Origin: Daedaleopsis sinensis
Lineage: Eukaryota > Basidiomycota > Agaricomycetes > Polyporales > Polyporaceae
Assembly (NCBI GenBank): GCA_033807695.1
Contig: CM066308.1
Location: forward strand, 2,294,001 to 2,358,000
Direction: 5' to 3'
DNA: 64,000 bases
Shown here: positions 36,133-45,700 of the stretch, piece after piece
Position numbering within the stretch: position 1 is the stretch's first letter
Layout: every line of letters begins with the position of its first letter
Position numbers and translations under genes: made by a program
The notes under the pieces: model-generated
Databases searched by the model: none
What the model saw: the letters and a program-made list of their open reading frames with translations, nothing else
Told to the model about the DNA's origin: nothing

Positions 36133-37099
36133 CTATTAACAAGAACTTACTGAGGGCTGTTGGACCATACCGCGCGGAGACCCATGCCAGTGTGTCATCC
36201 CGACCTGTAAGAAAAGTCGAAGTGCGACAGTAGACATTACGACGTTTGAGCATGCTGATCAATATGGGTTATCAGACACTTGCAATCGAATCAACATTTG
36301 AGGCCTGAGCCCTGAGCCCTGAGGCCTGAGGTTCGAAGGATGGGATATGATATTGATACCCTAACCACTTCCGGTCCGACAACTTGAACGAGCATACAGA
36401 CGCATGCGAGCATGTGACCACTGCAAGTCATCACCGAAATTCCTGAATCCTGACAATGGTGATCGTTGATCATATGCATCATCAGCGGAGGGCGAGGCTC
36501 GACTGGTAGCTAATACCGAGTTCAGAACCGACCAACATCCTCCAGTATCCTCCCCCATGAACGCAATCAATTGCAAGAGTCAAAAGCAGTCTGGGCCACC
36601 GAGGCGAGGATGACACACCTGGTCATCGGGTACTTGTTGAAATTCATGCATTCATACTTACTAGCCGGACGCTAGTAACTTCTAACCTGACTGGCGATCT
36701 CATGCTTACTGTACACTTCATATTCTCCCTCGTGGCAAACTTGCGGCTGGCAGAAATTGACGCATACGAAAGCAGTGGACGTCTTGTACATGGTCTATAC
36801 GGTAGATGCAGGACCTACAGCTTGTTGCAAGCCTAAGAACGTCAAGTGTTTGGTAAGCTTGACTGCGATGAACCTAATGAATGGGTTCGAAATTACTCAA
36901 CTAGTAGTAGAGAATATGATTTAGGTGTCTGAGTCAGCTTTGGATTGGGAATTGCAGGCTGATCATGAGGTGTGAGATCGGAAGACCGTGAACGGAGTCC
37001 CTCCGTCTCTCAGGGTTCAAAAGGTCAGGCCGATAGATAGTATATCCCTTATCTCCTTCCTCGAGTTGTCAACCTGCGAGCCAGTGTACGGCAGGTGCT
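36133..37099. other. Intergenic, start of the GST-E/F duplicated unit
   Basis: From about 36590 the sequence resembles the region 38085-38580 upstream of GST-F (shared strings such as TTGTTGAAATTCATGC, GAACGTCAAGTG/GAACGCTAAGTG and GACGCAT). The promoter was duplicated with the gene. A short degenerate repeat of CCTGAG units lies at 36302-36331. Confidence 0.6.
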
Positions 37100-37948
37100 A
37101 TGTCCGAGCCCATCATCTTCTACGACATACCTGGGAACGCGGTCCAAGACAAAGCATGGTCTCCGAATACCTTCAAAACACGGTCAGTTCGGTTGAGTTA
37201 TGACTTGACATACAACGGAACTGAACTTGTCATGTCATCGTGCAGATTCTGCCTGAACATCAAAGGCATACCCTACAAGACCGTGTGGGTCGAGTACCCT
37301 GATATCGCCGCTCTTTGCAAGAAGATCGGCGCGGCCTGCACGTCCACTAACGCAGACGGCACATCGCTCTTCACCCTGCCCGCGATATACGACCCCAACA
37401 CCCGCACCGGAGTCGCCGAGTCCGCAGCTATCGCGCAATACCTCGACAAGACGTACCCTTCGACGTACACCGTCATCCCGCACGGGACCGCCGCGCTGCA
37501 CAAGGCCTTCACGCAGGCGTTCGAAGACGCGATCGTCGCGGACCTGTTGCAGATCGACTTGCCCCCGACGTGCCTGCAGCTGAACCCGCGGAGCGGCGAG
37601 TACTTCCGCCGCACGCGCGAGGCGAAGTACGGGATGAAGCTGGAGGAGTTCGCGCCGGAGGGGAGCGAGAAGCGGGCGAGGCACTGGAAGCGCGTGGAGA
37701 ACGGCCTGCGGACGATCAAGGGGTGGATCGAGGCGGATGGGGAGGGGCAGCTGCTCGTCATGGGCCAAAAGATCTCGTACGCGGACATCAACATCGCGAG
37801 CTGGTTGGAGTGGACGAGGAGAGTGCATGGGGAGGACAGCCAGGTGTGGAAGGACTTGATGGGGTGGGATGAAGGGTTCTGGGCGAGGTTCATGGGGGAA
37901 TTCAACAAGTATGGTGCCGTGGATGCTGGCGGTCTTTACCAAGCTTAA
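37100..37948 (+). CDS. Glutathione S-transferase, etherase-like (GST-E)
   Basis: Two exons, 37100-37182 and 37246-37948; 261 residues. N-domain: MSEPIIFYDIPGNAVQDK, AWSPNTFKTR, FCLNIKGIPYKTVWVEYPDI, LPAIYDPNT and ESAAIAQYLDKTYPS. C-domain contains PPTCLQLNPRSGEYFRRTRE and a conserved GQLLVMGQKISYADINIASW block, ending KYGAVDAGGLYQA. The 63-nt intron (GTCAGT...GCAG) is a multiple of three with no in-frame stop, so the unspliced message also reads through with 21 extra residues. It is a recent tandem paralogue of GST-F and GST-G. Confidence 0.92.
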   Translation: MSEPIIFYDIPGNAVQDKAWSPNTFKTRSVRLSYDLTYNGTELVMSSCRFCLNIKGIPYKTVWVEYPDIAALCKKIGAACTSTNADGTSLFTLPAIYDPNTRTGVAESAAIAQYLDKTYPSTYTVIPHGTAALHKAFTQAFEDAIVADLLQIDLPPTCLQLNPRSGEYFRRTREAKYGMKLEEFAPEGSEKRARHWKRVENGLRTIKGWIEADGEGQLLVMGQKISYADINIASWLEWTRRVHGEDSQVWKDLMGWDEGFWARFMGEFNKYGAVDAGGLYQA

Positions 37949-38580
37949 ATTTCCTGAAGCGGAAATCATCTTTTGCCTTGCTCAACATGTGAAGCGTGTC
38001 GACGTCACCTTCAATGCGAGTTCGTCTTAAGGCCCGTGTCGGCAGCGGGCACAATGCTGCCCATAGTCGACTGCTTGAGCGTTTGAAGAGGCGAGGCTGA
38101 CACACCTGGTCCTCGGTCACTTGTTGAAATTCATGCGTGGCCGAACGCTGTATCAGTGAGTTCTAACCTGGCTGGCAATCTCACACATACATGACTTGCG
38201 GCTGACAGAGACCGACGCATGAGTCAGAGCAAGCGGTGGAGACTTGGCCGTTGTCTTGTACATGTTATAAGCAGATGGATGATCTGCGGCTTGTTGCCAG
38301 CTTAAGAACGCTAAGTGCTTGGTCAGCTTGACTACAATGAACCTGATTAATCGAAGCGTTCGAAATCACTCAACTCGATAATACTTAGGAACCTGAATAA
38401 GCTTTGGACTGGGAATTGAATGTTGAACTTGAAGGCCGAGAACCGAGGTATAAGATTTTGACAAACGGAAGACCATGGATGGAGTCCCTGCGTTTCTCGG
38501 AGTTCATAAGGACAGGCTGATAGACCATGTATCCCTCATCACCTTCCTCGAGTTCTCAACTTGCAAGCACAGAAGGCGTT
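37949..38580. other. Intergenic, duplicated promoter of GST-F
   Basis: The first ~150 bp resemble the 3' flank of GST-G (51770-51960), including GAAGCGTGTCGACGTCACCTT. The rest resembles the GST-E upstream region. An in-frame ATG at 38527 would add 18 residues to GST-F. Confidence 0.6.
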
Positions 38581-38745
38581 ATGTCCGAGCCCATCGTATT
38601 CTACGACATACCTGGGACTGTCCAAGACAAAGCATGGTCTCCTAACACCTTCAAAACACGGTCAGTACAGTTGTATTCATGCTATAATGAAGTTGTTATA
38701 ACTTATGCTGTTGTGCAGGTACTGCCTGAACATCAAAGGCATACC

Positions 38746-38750
38746 CTACA
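38746..38750 (+). repeat. Target-site duplication, left copy (CTACA)
   Basis: CTACA precedes the 5' LTR. The uninterrupted paralogue GST-G reads ACCCTACAAGACTG at the same point, which confirms the insertion site. Confidence 0.85.
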
Positions 38751-38992
38751 TGTAACGGATCGTTACTGTAGATTAGATTAGATCGAACCTTACTGACGCT
38801 TCTACTACCGAACGCTTAGTTTACGCCTATCACTTATTACTTAGCGCTCCCTCTTTAGGGAGCTGATCTTGACGTGTCAAGGCTCTTCAGCCTTTTACTA
38901 TCACTACGTACCATACACGCATTGTCCCTCAATAGAGACTGGTGCAACGTATTCACGTTGAGTGATCTAAGGCTACATCAAGAATTATTATA
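38751..38992 (+). repeat. 5' LTR, 242 bp
   Basis: Begins TGTAACGGATCG and ends AATTATTATA. The right limit is set by comparison with the 3' LTR and by the 5-bp duplication. The next two bases (CT) are shared by chance, so the end could be 1-2 bp later with a shorter duplication. The TG...TA ends differ from the usual TG...CA. Confidence 0.9.
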
Positions 38993-39048
38993 CTTTTTTA
39001 CGTTCCTCTACAAGAGTAGGAATCTATCGAGGACAAGTGCGATAGGCA

Positions 39049-42000
39049 ATGTCTCGGACACATCAACAGGATGTGAATTCCCCCAGGGCGTCGGGCAGCC
39101 GGCGCCATTCCCCAGTTCTCGATAACAGCGCATCAGGCCCTGTTGAGATACCGGGGAGCTTCTTCGTTCCTTCGGAACGCGTTCGTTCCCCTAGGGATCA
39201 GGCACGTTCTCCTAGAGAACGCTCAAGAGAAGATGCGCAGGCATCTGACGTGATGGTAGCTCCTAGTACCATCAGGAGAACTTCAACACCGGTGGGAGGA
39301 TCCGCTTCAGGATCTCTCACCATTCCTAGTCCGGCGTTTTCGATGTCGAACATAGGTCGACAAGGCGAGAACGATCCTGCCGGATCAAGGAACGTTACTG
39401 TCCGACGTTCTAGTGGTCGGGGTGGTAGAGGATTTGTCGTTGGATCAGAGCGACCGATCCGTAGCCGTCCACCGAGCGTAGTCCCGGATTCGCCGCTGGG
39501 TCCCGGTACTATGTCACGCACTCCCAGCGAAGGGAGTAAAACACCACAACGAACAACCGGAGGTGACTTGGCCGTTGAGCCACCTAGAACTCCGCGTAGC
39601 GGATGGAACGCTACGCTTTCCCCGTCTGCGAGAAGGCATACAGTTGTTATGAAACAACTAATGTCCATGTTCGCGCGGTCGCTCGAACTAGCACCAGCGA
39701 TTCTGGAACGGGCAGAACATATTTCCGAAAGGGAAATGGGAGCCGCCATGATAGAAGTAATGGAGCAGGCGGGGTTGGAATCCCCAGCAAGGGAGCTTGC
39801 GGAACGTTTCGATTGGTTAACGGACTCACCGATGGTAGTCCGAGCAGGGATAGGAGAGGATCCTGAAGAGGATCCTCAAGACCAGAACGAGGAATACGAG
39901 GTCGAAGACGCTGTCGATCCCCGCGACAATCCAGAGGATTTTCAAGAGGTCGCGTCGGCGGACGACGCGGACGACGAGGCAGATCAGCCTGAGACTTCCG
40001 GGTGGAAGGGCAAAGGGCGAGAGCTCCCAGCGTTACCGTTAACGCTGGGTCTCACCGACTTACAACCCGCCGCCACGGAGGAGCAGCAGCCGGCCGATCC
40101 ACAATTGGATCGTCATGCCCAATTACTACGGGACATCGACGCAGGATTGGCCAAGAGTCGAGCTTCTCGACTTCAACCTCCTATTGAAGTTGGACCAACG
40201 AGAAACGCGCAGTCGCTGGGAGCGTACCAGACGAAACGACATAGTCCGAACCAACACAGACAACCTGATTCCAGTCGGAATCTCCAGCCTCCGGCAACAA
40301 CGAATAGACCGACGAATACGCCGTCGGTCCAAGCACCTAGTGGACCATCTAATCCTAATCAGGATAATAAAGGTTCGACGAACGCGAACAGTATCCTACC
40401 GGGATACCAGCTCCTGAAGCCGCCACTGGCGACTAACACTCGACGTAATAGTCGAGGATACAACGTCCAATTCGCGTCGTCGGTGCAACCTTCTGCAGGA
40501 CAGCAGAAGGTTCAATCGCCAGTCGTGAATATCACGACTTCCGGAGTTCAAGGATTCCAAGCAGGAACGGGAGGCGTGAGCAGCTACGCCGCGCCGCGGA
40601 GTATAGGCTATCAGCCTAGGTCGCAAGCGTTGAGTCCACAGTCCATAAGTGGACATGGAAACTTCTTGCGCAATCTTCCGCGCAATTTGGGCCAAACCCA
40701 AGGACAGGATACGGGCTCTCCCGTACAACAACCCGCAATGTCTACGGCGGGCAATAGGGCATTTAGCATTCCGATTGCCCCGGCGCCGTCCGGTATCCGG
40801 ACGAATGGGTACCCTGGGCATCAGGGTACTAACCGTTTCGCGGTACCTGGGGTGGACCAGGTCAACCTACGCGATAGCGTAGGTATCGGAGCCATTCTCG
40901 AAGAGTTCCGAGCGAGTCTCGGAGAAGATCCGGATGAGCCAGCCCCGGCTTGGCTCAAGGCTGTGAAGAACTTCCAGCCTATATCATATGACGGAAAGGA
41001 CGACGATGAAGCGTTCATGATGTGGCTTCACCGTCTCCTTACATGGTTCGATTATCATCGAATCAGAGGTCCTGACCAGGACCACTCTAGGATAGAGATC
41101 GCATCCTTCTATTTAGAAGGAGAGGCCGCTAGATGGTACAAGAAGAGCGTGATATCGGTGTTTCGAGTGTCGAAACATGACTTCACGTTCATTGAAGCCA
41201 TCATCGCTATGTACCGACGATTTATCGTCACCGACTCATACCAGGCCGCCAAGGAGAGATGGGAGAAGGTTCGCTATGACGCGAACGGCGGAGGAATCGC
41301 CAAGCTTTATGATATGCTCATATACTATGGCGAGCGGATGTACCAGGAACCTACAGAGCTAGATATGACTCTGCGGTTCCTGTCGGCTCTTCCAAGAGAA
41401 TTGGAAGAGGAACTGACGGTAACGAGAGGACTGCACTCTCGTCGCGACGCCTTCGTTACGTTCGTGTCCGTCGCGAAGGAGATCGAGGATGCTCGAGCTC
41501 ATATTAATGCGCGACGTCGAAGAGAGTTGCGAGATCCGCAACCTTCAAGCAGCCACCGGCCGTCCGCGGATGGACGATTCCAAGGAAAGAAGGTAGTTGC
41601 CTTCAAGGGAAAGAATAAGATGGAGTCGGGTAACTATTCGAAGGTAATCCTTCGACCTATCCCGAAGAATAGGGATAGAGACTCCAAACATCATCCAGCC
41701 GGAAGAGCAGATGAGAAGAAAAGGAGTGGAGATAGGTTTGTACCTAACAAACCGTACAACTCCCGCCCATCCGGAGGCGCGGATGGGAAAACATACAAGT
41801 GCTTCACTTGCGGGAAGGAGGGTCATTTTGCGAACGACCCTCGGTGCCCCAAGTACGACGCGCGAATGCACGTTGGTGTAATCGTTGAAAGCGACGAGAT
41901 GGTTCCTGAACAGGAATCTTCACCAGATGATGCTAAAGACGAGCATCAGGAGGAGACGGGCGATCTTCCGGCAGCTCCGGAAGATCTCCCGCTGTCCGAC

Positions 42001-42750
42001 TACGGAGACGACGCGCACGTCTTCGAGTATGAGTCCGCCGAAGAGACGGAATACGAGATGGAGTTCCGGGCCATGCAGCTGGAACCATTACGGTTCCAAG
42101 TCGAGGAGGAGCTCGACAATGAGCCTAAAACCTTCGACGATGCCGTCGAAAGGATCGTTCAATCCTTCCAAATGAAGGCCGAAGCACTTCCGAATCGTTC
42201 CATTCGGAACGCGTGGTTGTATGACCCTCGAATTAGACAATTGACGTCGAAGGATGCGCAGCCTAAGCGCAGCCTAAGGAAGCAGCGCACCCTATGCGCT
42301 GAAGTCATGATTAACGGGGTCACAGCATACACCCTGTTCGATTCAGGGTGCACCACGGACTCCATATCTCCGAGCCTTGCGTACATCGCAAGGGCAGACC
42401 GAGTTCTGTTGGAAATCCCGATGGGATTGCAACTTGGAGCGCGAGGAAGCCGCACGCGCATACATTATGGAGCGCGTGCAGAGATAAGCGTGGGTTCGGT
42501 GAACGAACCATACTATTTCGATGTAGTGGATATCGACAAGTACGACATGATCCTCGGCACGCCCTTCTTTGACACGCACAAAGTCGTCCTTGACTTTGAC
42601 ACACGATCCATTCGGATCGACGGAAAGACCATACCGGTCTATAACGTGGTCGATGAAGCAGAAATGCTTCGGGTGCGAGCAGAGGTGAAGAAGCAGCGGG
42701 TTGCCGCTGCGGTTCGTGATGCTGTAGAGCATCGGAAAAAGCAAGAGTAG
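39049..42750 (+). CDS. gag-pro: Retrotransposon ORF1: Gag with zinc knuckle and aspartic protease
   Basis: 1233 codons ending in UAG. The first ~600 residues are low-complexity Ser/Pro/Arg/Gln-rich sequence without known domain. A retrotransposon gag core lies at about 630-830 (AWLKAVKNFQPISYDG, FYLEGEAARWYKKS, LRFLSALPRELEEEL). A zinc knuckle at about 917-932 reads CFTCGKEGHFANDPRC, spacing CX2CX4HX6C, two residues longer than the classical CX2CX4HX4C. An acidic linker follows. A retropepsin-like protease has the catalytic FDSGCTTDSIS at about 1100. The protein should form the particle shell and process the polyprotein. Pol continues in the same frame immediately after the stop codon. Confidence 0.93.
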   Translation: MSRTHQQDVNSPRASGSRRHSPVLDNSASGPVEIPGSFFVPSERVRSPRDQARSPRERSREDAQASDVMVAPSTIRRTSTPVGGSASGSLTIPSPAFSMSNIGRQGENDPAGSRNVTVRRSSGRGGRGFVVGSERPIRSRPPSVVPDSPLGPGTMSRTPSEGSKTPQRTTGGDLAVEPPRTPRSGWNATLSPSARRHTVVMKQLMSMFARSLELAPAILERAEHISEREMGAAMIEVMEQAGLESPARELAERFDWLTDSPMVVRAGIGEDPEEDPQDQNEEYEVEDAVDPRDNPEDFQEVASADDADDEADQPETSGWKGKGRELPALPLTLGLTDLQPAATEEQQPADPQLDRHAQLLRDIDAGLAKSRASRLQPPIEVGPTRNAQSLGAYQTKRHSPNQHRQPDSSRNLQPPATTNRPTNTPSVQAPSGPSNPNQDNKGSTNANSILPGYQLLKPPLATNTRRNSRGYNVQFASSVQPSAGQQKVQSPVVNITTSGVQGFQAGTGGVSSYAAPRSIGYQPRSQALSPQSISGHGNFLRNLPRNLGQTQGQDTGSPVQQPAMSTAGNRAFSIPIAPAPSGIRTNGYPGHQGTNRFAVPGVDQVNLRDSVGIGAILEEFRASLGEDPDEPAPAWLKAVKNFQPISYDGKDDDEAFMMWLHRLLTWFDYHRIRGPDQDHSRIEIASFYLEGEAARWYKKSVISVFRVSKHDFTFIEAIIAMYRRFIVTDSYQAAKERWEKVRYDANGGGIAKLYDMLIYYGERMYQEPTELDMTLRFLSALPRELEEELTVTRGLHSRRDAFVTFVSVAKEIEDARAHINARRRRELRDPQPSSSHRPSADGRFQGKKVVAFKGKNKMESGNYSKVILRPIPKNRDRDSKHHPAGRADEKKRSGDRFVPNKPYNSRPSGGADGKTYKCFTCGKEGHFANDPRCPKYDARMHVGVIVESDEMVPEQESSPDDAKDEHQEETGDLPAAPEDLPLSDYGDDAHVFEYESAEETEYEMEFRAMQLEPLRFQVEEELDNEPKTFDDAVERIVQSFQMKAEALPNRSIRNAWLYDPRIRQLTSKDAQPKRSLRKQRTLCAEVMINGVTAYTLFDSGCTTDSISPSLAYIARADRVLLEIPMGLQLGARGSRTRIHYGARAEISVGSVNEPYYFDVVDIDKYDMILGTPFFDTHKVVLDFDTRSIRIDGKTIPVYNVVDEAEMLRVRAEVKKQRVAAAVRDAVEHRKKQE

Positions 42751-42795
42751 GAGAGCGTGGCGGGGCTATCCGACACGCTGTCCTCCCAGCCTCGC
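42748..42795 (+). promoter_or_regulatory. Predicted UAG readthrough signal with H-type pseudoknot
   Basis: UAG at 42748-42750 is followed after 3 nt by stem 1, AGCGTG (42754-42759) pairing with CACGCT (42774-42779). Its loop contains GCGGGGCT (42760-42767), complementary to AGCCTCGC (42788-42795) with one G-U pair. Loops are 0, 6 and 8 nt. This is the form of the pseudoknot that promotes gag-pol readthrough in gammaretroviruses. The zero-length first loop is tight. Function is inferred, not shown. Confidence 0.6.
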
Positions 42796-45700
42796 GCGGC
42801 GCCGAATCCCAAGTCTTCGGGAGGGGAGGGGAACGGCATGAAAACCGTTTCTTTGTCGGAACATCCGATACCCGTAAGACATCAAGGCAGATCCAATAAT
42901 GGATCTATTCCGAACATCACTGAACGTATGGTTCCAACAAGGCACTCAAGCATGGAACCAAAGCTAGGTATCTATGGCATACCGGACCCGCTCGGGGTCC
43001 ACGAGATGTTTACGCAAGTTCTTCGAGACACTGTCGAAGACGAGAAGATTCGGAGGACACACCGAGTGCCTCCGGTACCAGGTAGCGAGGAAGAGAAGCT
43101 ACAAAAGCTTCGAGACAAGTGGTTCAACGACTGCGAAGACATTCTTCGCAAACCACCGGATGGACTACCACCCTGGCGGGTGGTCAACCATCGTATACCT
43201 ATCATCGATGACAAGAAGGAATACAAATATTACAAGCCACGATGTCCCGACGCAGTGCGGGACGAGCTTGAGGCTAAGCTCAAGCGGTACACGGACGCTC
43301 TATGGTGGCAGCGTCGATACACAGCCGTTCAGGCTGCCCCATTGATGTGCGTCCTTAAGAAGGACGGTAAGATCAGGACGGTAGTGGACTGTCGTCAACG
43401 TAACGACAACACCGTCAAGGACCTAACGCCCTTACCGGATCAGGATCAAATCCGTATGGACGTTGCTAGGGCAAAGTACAGATCGAAGATCGATCTATCG
43501 GACGCGTACGAACAAGTTCGTATCATCGACGGGGACGTCGATAAGACCGCCTTCGCGACTCCCTTTGGAGTCTTCGTGAGCTACGTGATGCAGCAAGGAG
43601 ACTGCAACGCACCGGCTACCTTCCAGCGACTGATGTCGACGCTATTCGGCGACTTCATAGGTCGCTTTGTTCACGTATACCTAGACGATATATTCGTCTT
43701 TTCGGATTCAATCGAAGACCATGAACGCCACCTCAAGCTGGTGTTCGACAAGCTTCGTGAACAGAAGCTATACCTGAGTCGCAAAAAGTGCGACTTATAC
43801 TCCAAGTGGATGGACTGCCTAGGCCATGTCGTTGACGACAGAGGTCTGCATGCCGATGCAGACAAGTTGGAACGCATAAGGAACTGGCGAACCCCTCGTT
43901 CATATCACGAGGTTCAGCGGTTCTTAGGACTAGTTAATTACTTGTCCGCGTTCATGCCGAACGTTTCAGCATATACTTCTCCGCTTTCGGAGATGGAACA
44001 CAACGAACGAGCGTTCGTGTGGAGACCGCTCCACCAGAAGTGCTTTGATATGATCAAAGCGTTGGTGTGTAAGGCACCCATCTTGAAGCCGATCGACCCG
44101 AAGATGGACAAGCCAATTTGGCTTATATGCGACGCGTCGATTCACGGCGTCGGGGCCTTGTATGGTCAAGGAGACGAGTGGAAGACGTGTCGCCCGGCTG
44201 GTTTCCATTCTAGGAAGTTTACGTCGGCTCAGAGAGCATACCCGACGTATGAGCAAGAAGCTCTGGCAATCCTAGAAGGATTGATGAAATGGGAGGACCG
44301 GCTTCTGGGTCGCAAGTTCACGATCGTAACCGATCACAAGTCTCTTGAATTCTTCAAGAACGCACCCAACCCGAGCCCTCGCCGCATGCGATGGCTCGAG
44401 TACATGGCACGGTTTGACTTCGACGTGGTTCACGTCCCTGGAGAAGAGAACAAGGTCGCAGATTGCTTGTCTCGTTATTACGAGAACGACCGGGAGGATG
44501 AAGTTCATCCTATTCACGAATACGTGAATACCGACATCCGACTGGACCCGGACTTCGACCATCTTCCACGAGGAAGAGTTGAGGAGCTGCTGGCGGGACG
44601 AGTGACTCGTCTCAACCCTGAAGGACTCGATCCCGGCGAGCGGGATCGGAAGCTCCGAGAAAAGAAGGAGCCGCGAGTCGCGGAAGCAGACGAGATGGCT
44701 GCGGCTGCAGCCAAAGCTCTTGCCGCCGAGCAAGCGGAACCGGAACCAGTGGATGATGGCCCTGCTCCTCTTGTGGGAGACTCGATGGGCAACCTGCCTT
44801 CGCTGCGTACGCGAATAGAATCCAAGGATGGATTCATGAAGTCGGTGAAGGAGTATTATGAGCACGATCCCATTTTCGGAAAGGTACTATTAAGCCCATC
44901 GGCTTACAAGGAATATGTAATCCACGAAGGATTCATCTACACCCGCAATCGCATGGGTGAATTAGTATTGTGCCTCCCGCACGGGAAGCTAGGCAAGAGA
45001 TGGCTGACGCAAATAGCCATCGACATAGCACATGAGACCGTAGGCCACTTCGGACCTCATAAGACGTCGGAATATGTCCGACGATGGTTCTGGTGGCCTA
45101 AGCTAGGCAAGGACGTCGACAAGTTCTGCATTTCTTGCCAGAAATGCCAGGTTTCGAAGCCTCGTAACTCATTAATCGCGGGGCTTCTCCACAAGCTACC
45201 TATTCCGCTGTACCCGTGGATCGCGATCGCGATGGACTTCGTAGGACCGTTCCCGAGAGTGAACGATCGCGACTACCTATGGGTAGTAGTATGTCGATTG
45301 ACATCGATGGTCCACCTGATCCCAATCAAGACCACGAATACAGCGGCCGAGTTAGCTGGGATTTACCTGAAGGAGATAGTCCGCCTTCATGGACTCCCTG
45401 AATCGATCGTATCCGATCGAGATCCTAAATTCACTTCCAAGTTTTGGAAGGAGTTGCATAGACTTATGGGAGCCCGCCTACTCATGTCGACCGCATTCCA
45501 TCCGCAAACGGATGGAGCATCGGAACGAACCATTCGTTCCATCAATCAGATATTGAGGAGCATGGTCAAGCCTGACCAAACGGACTGGCTTGACAAAATT
45601 CCGCTCACAGAATTCGCTATAAACTCCTCAGTGAGCGCAACAACAGGATATGCGCCGTTCGAACTGAACTATGGCTACCTACCTCGAACGGTAGCGGGTA

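Noticed and set aside
42838..42840. Internal ATG as the normal start of pol
   Set aside because: Possible, but the frame is already open from the codon after the ORF1 UAG and the spacing with a pseudoknot favours readthrough; kept as an alternative.
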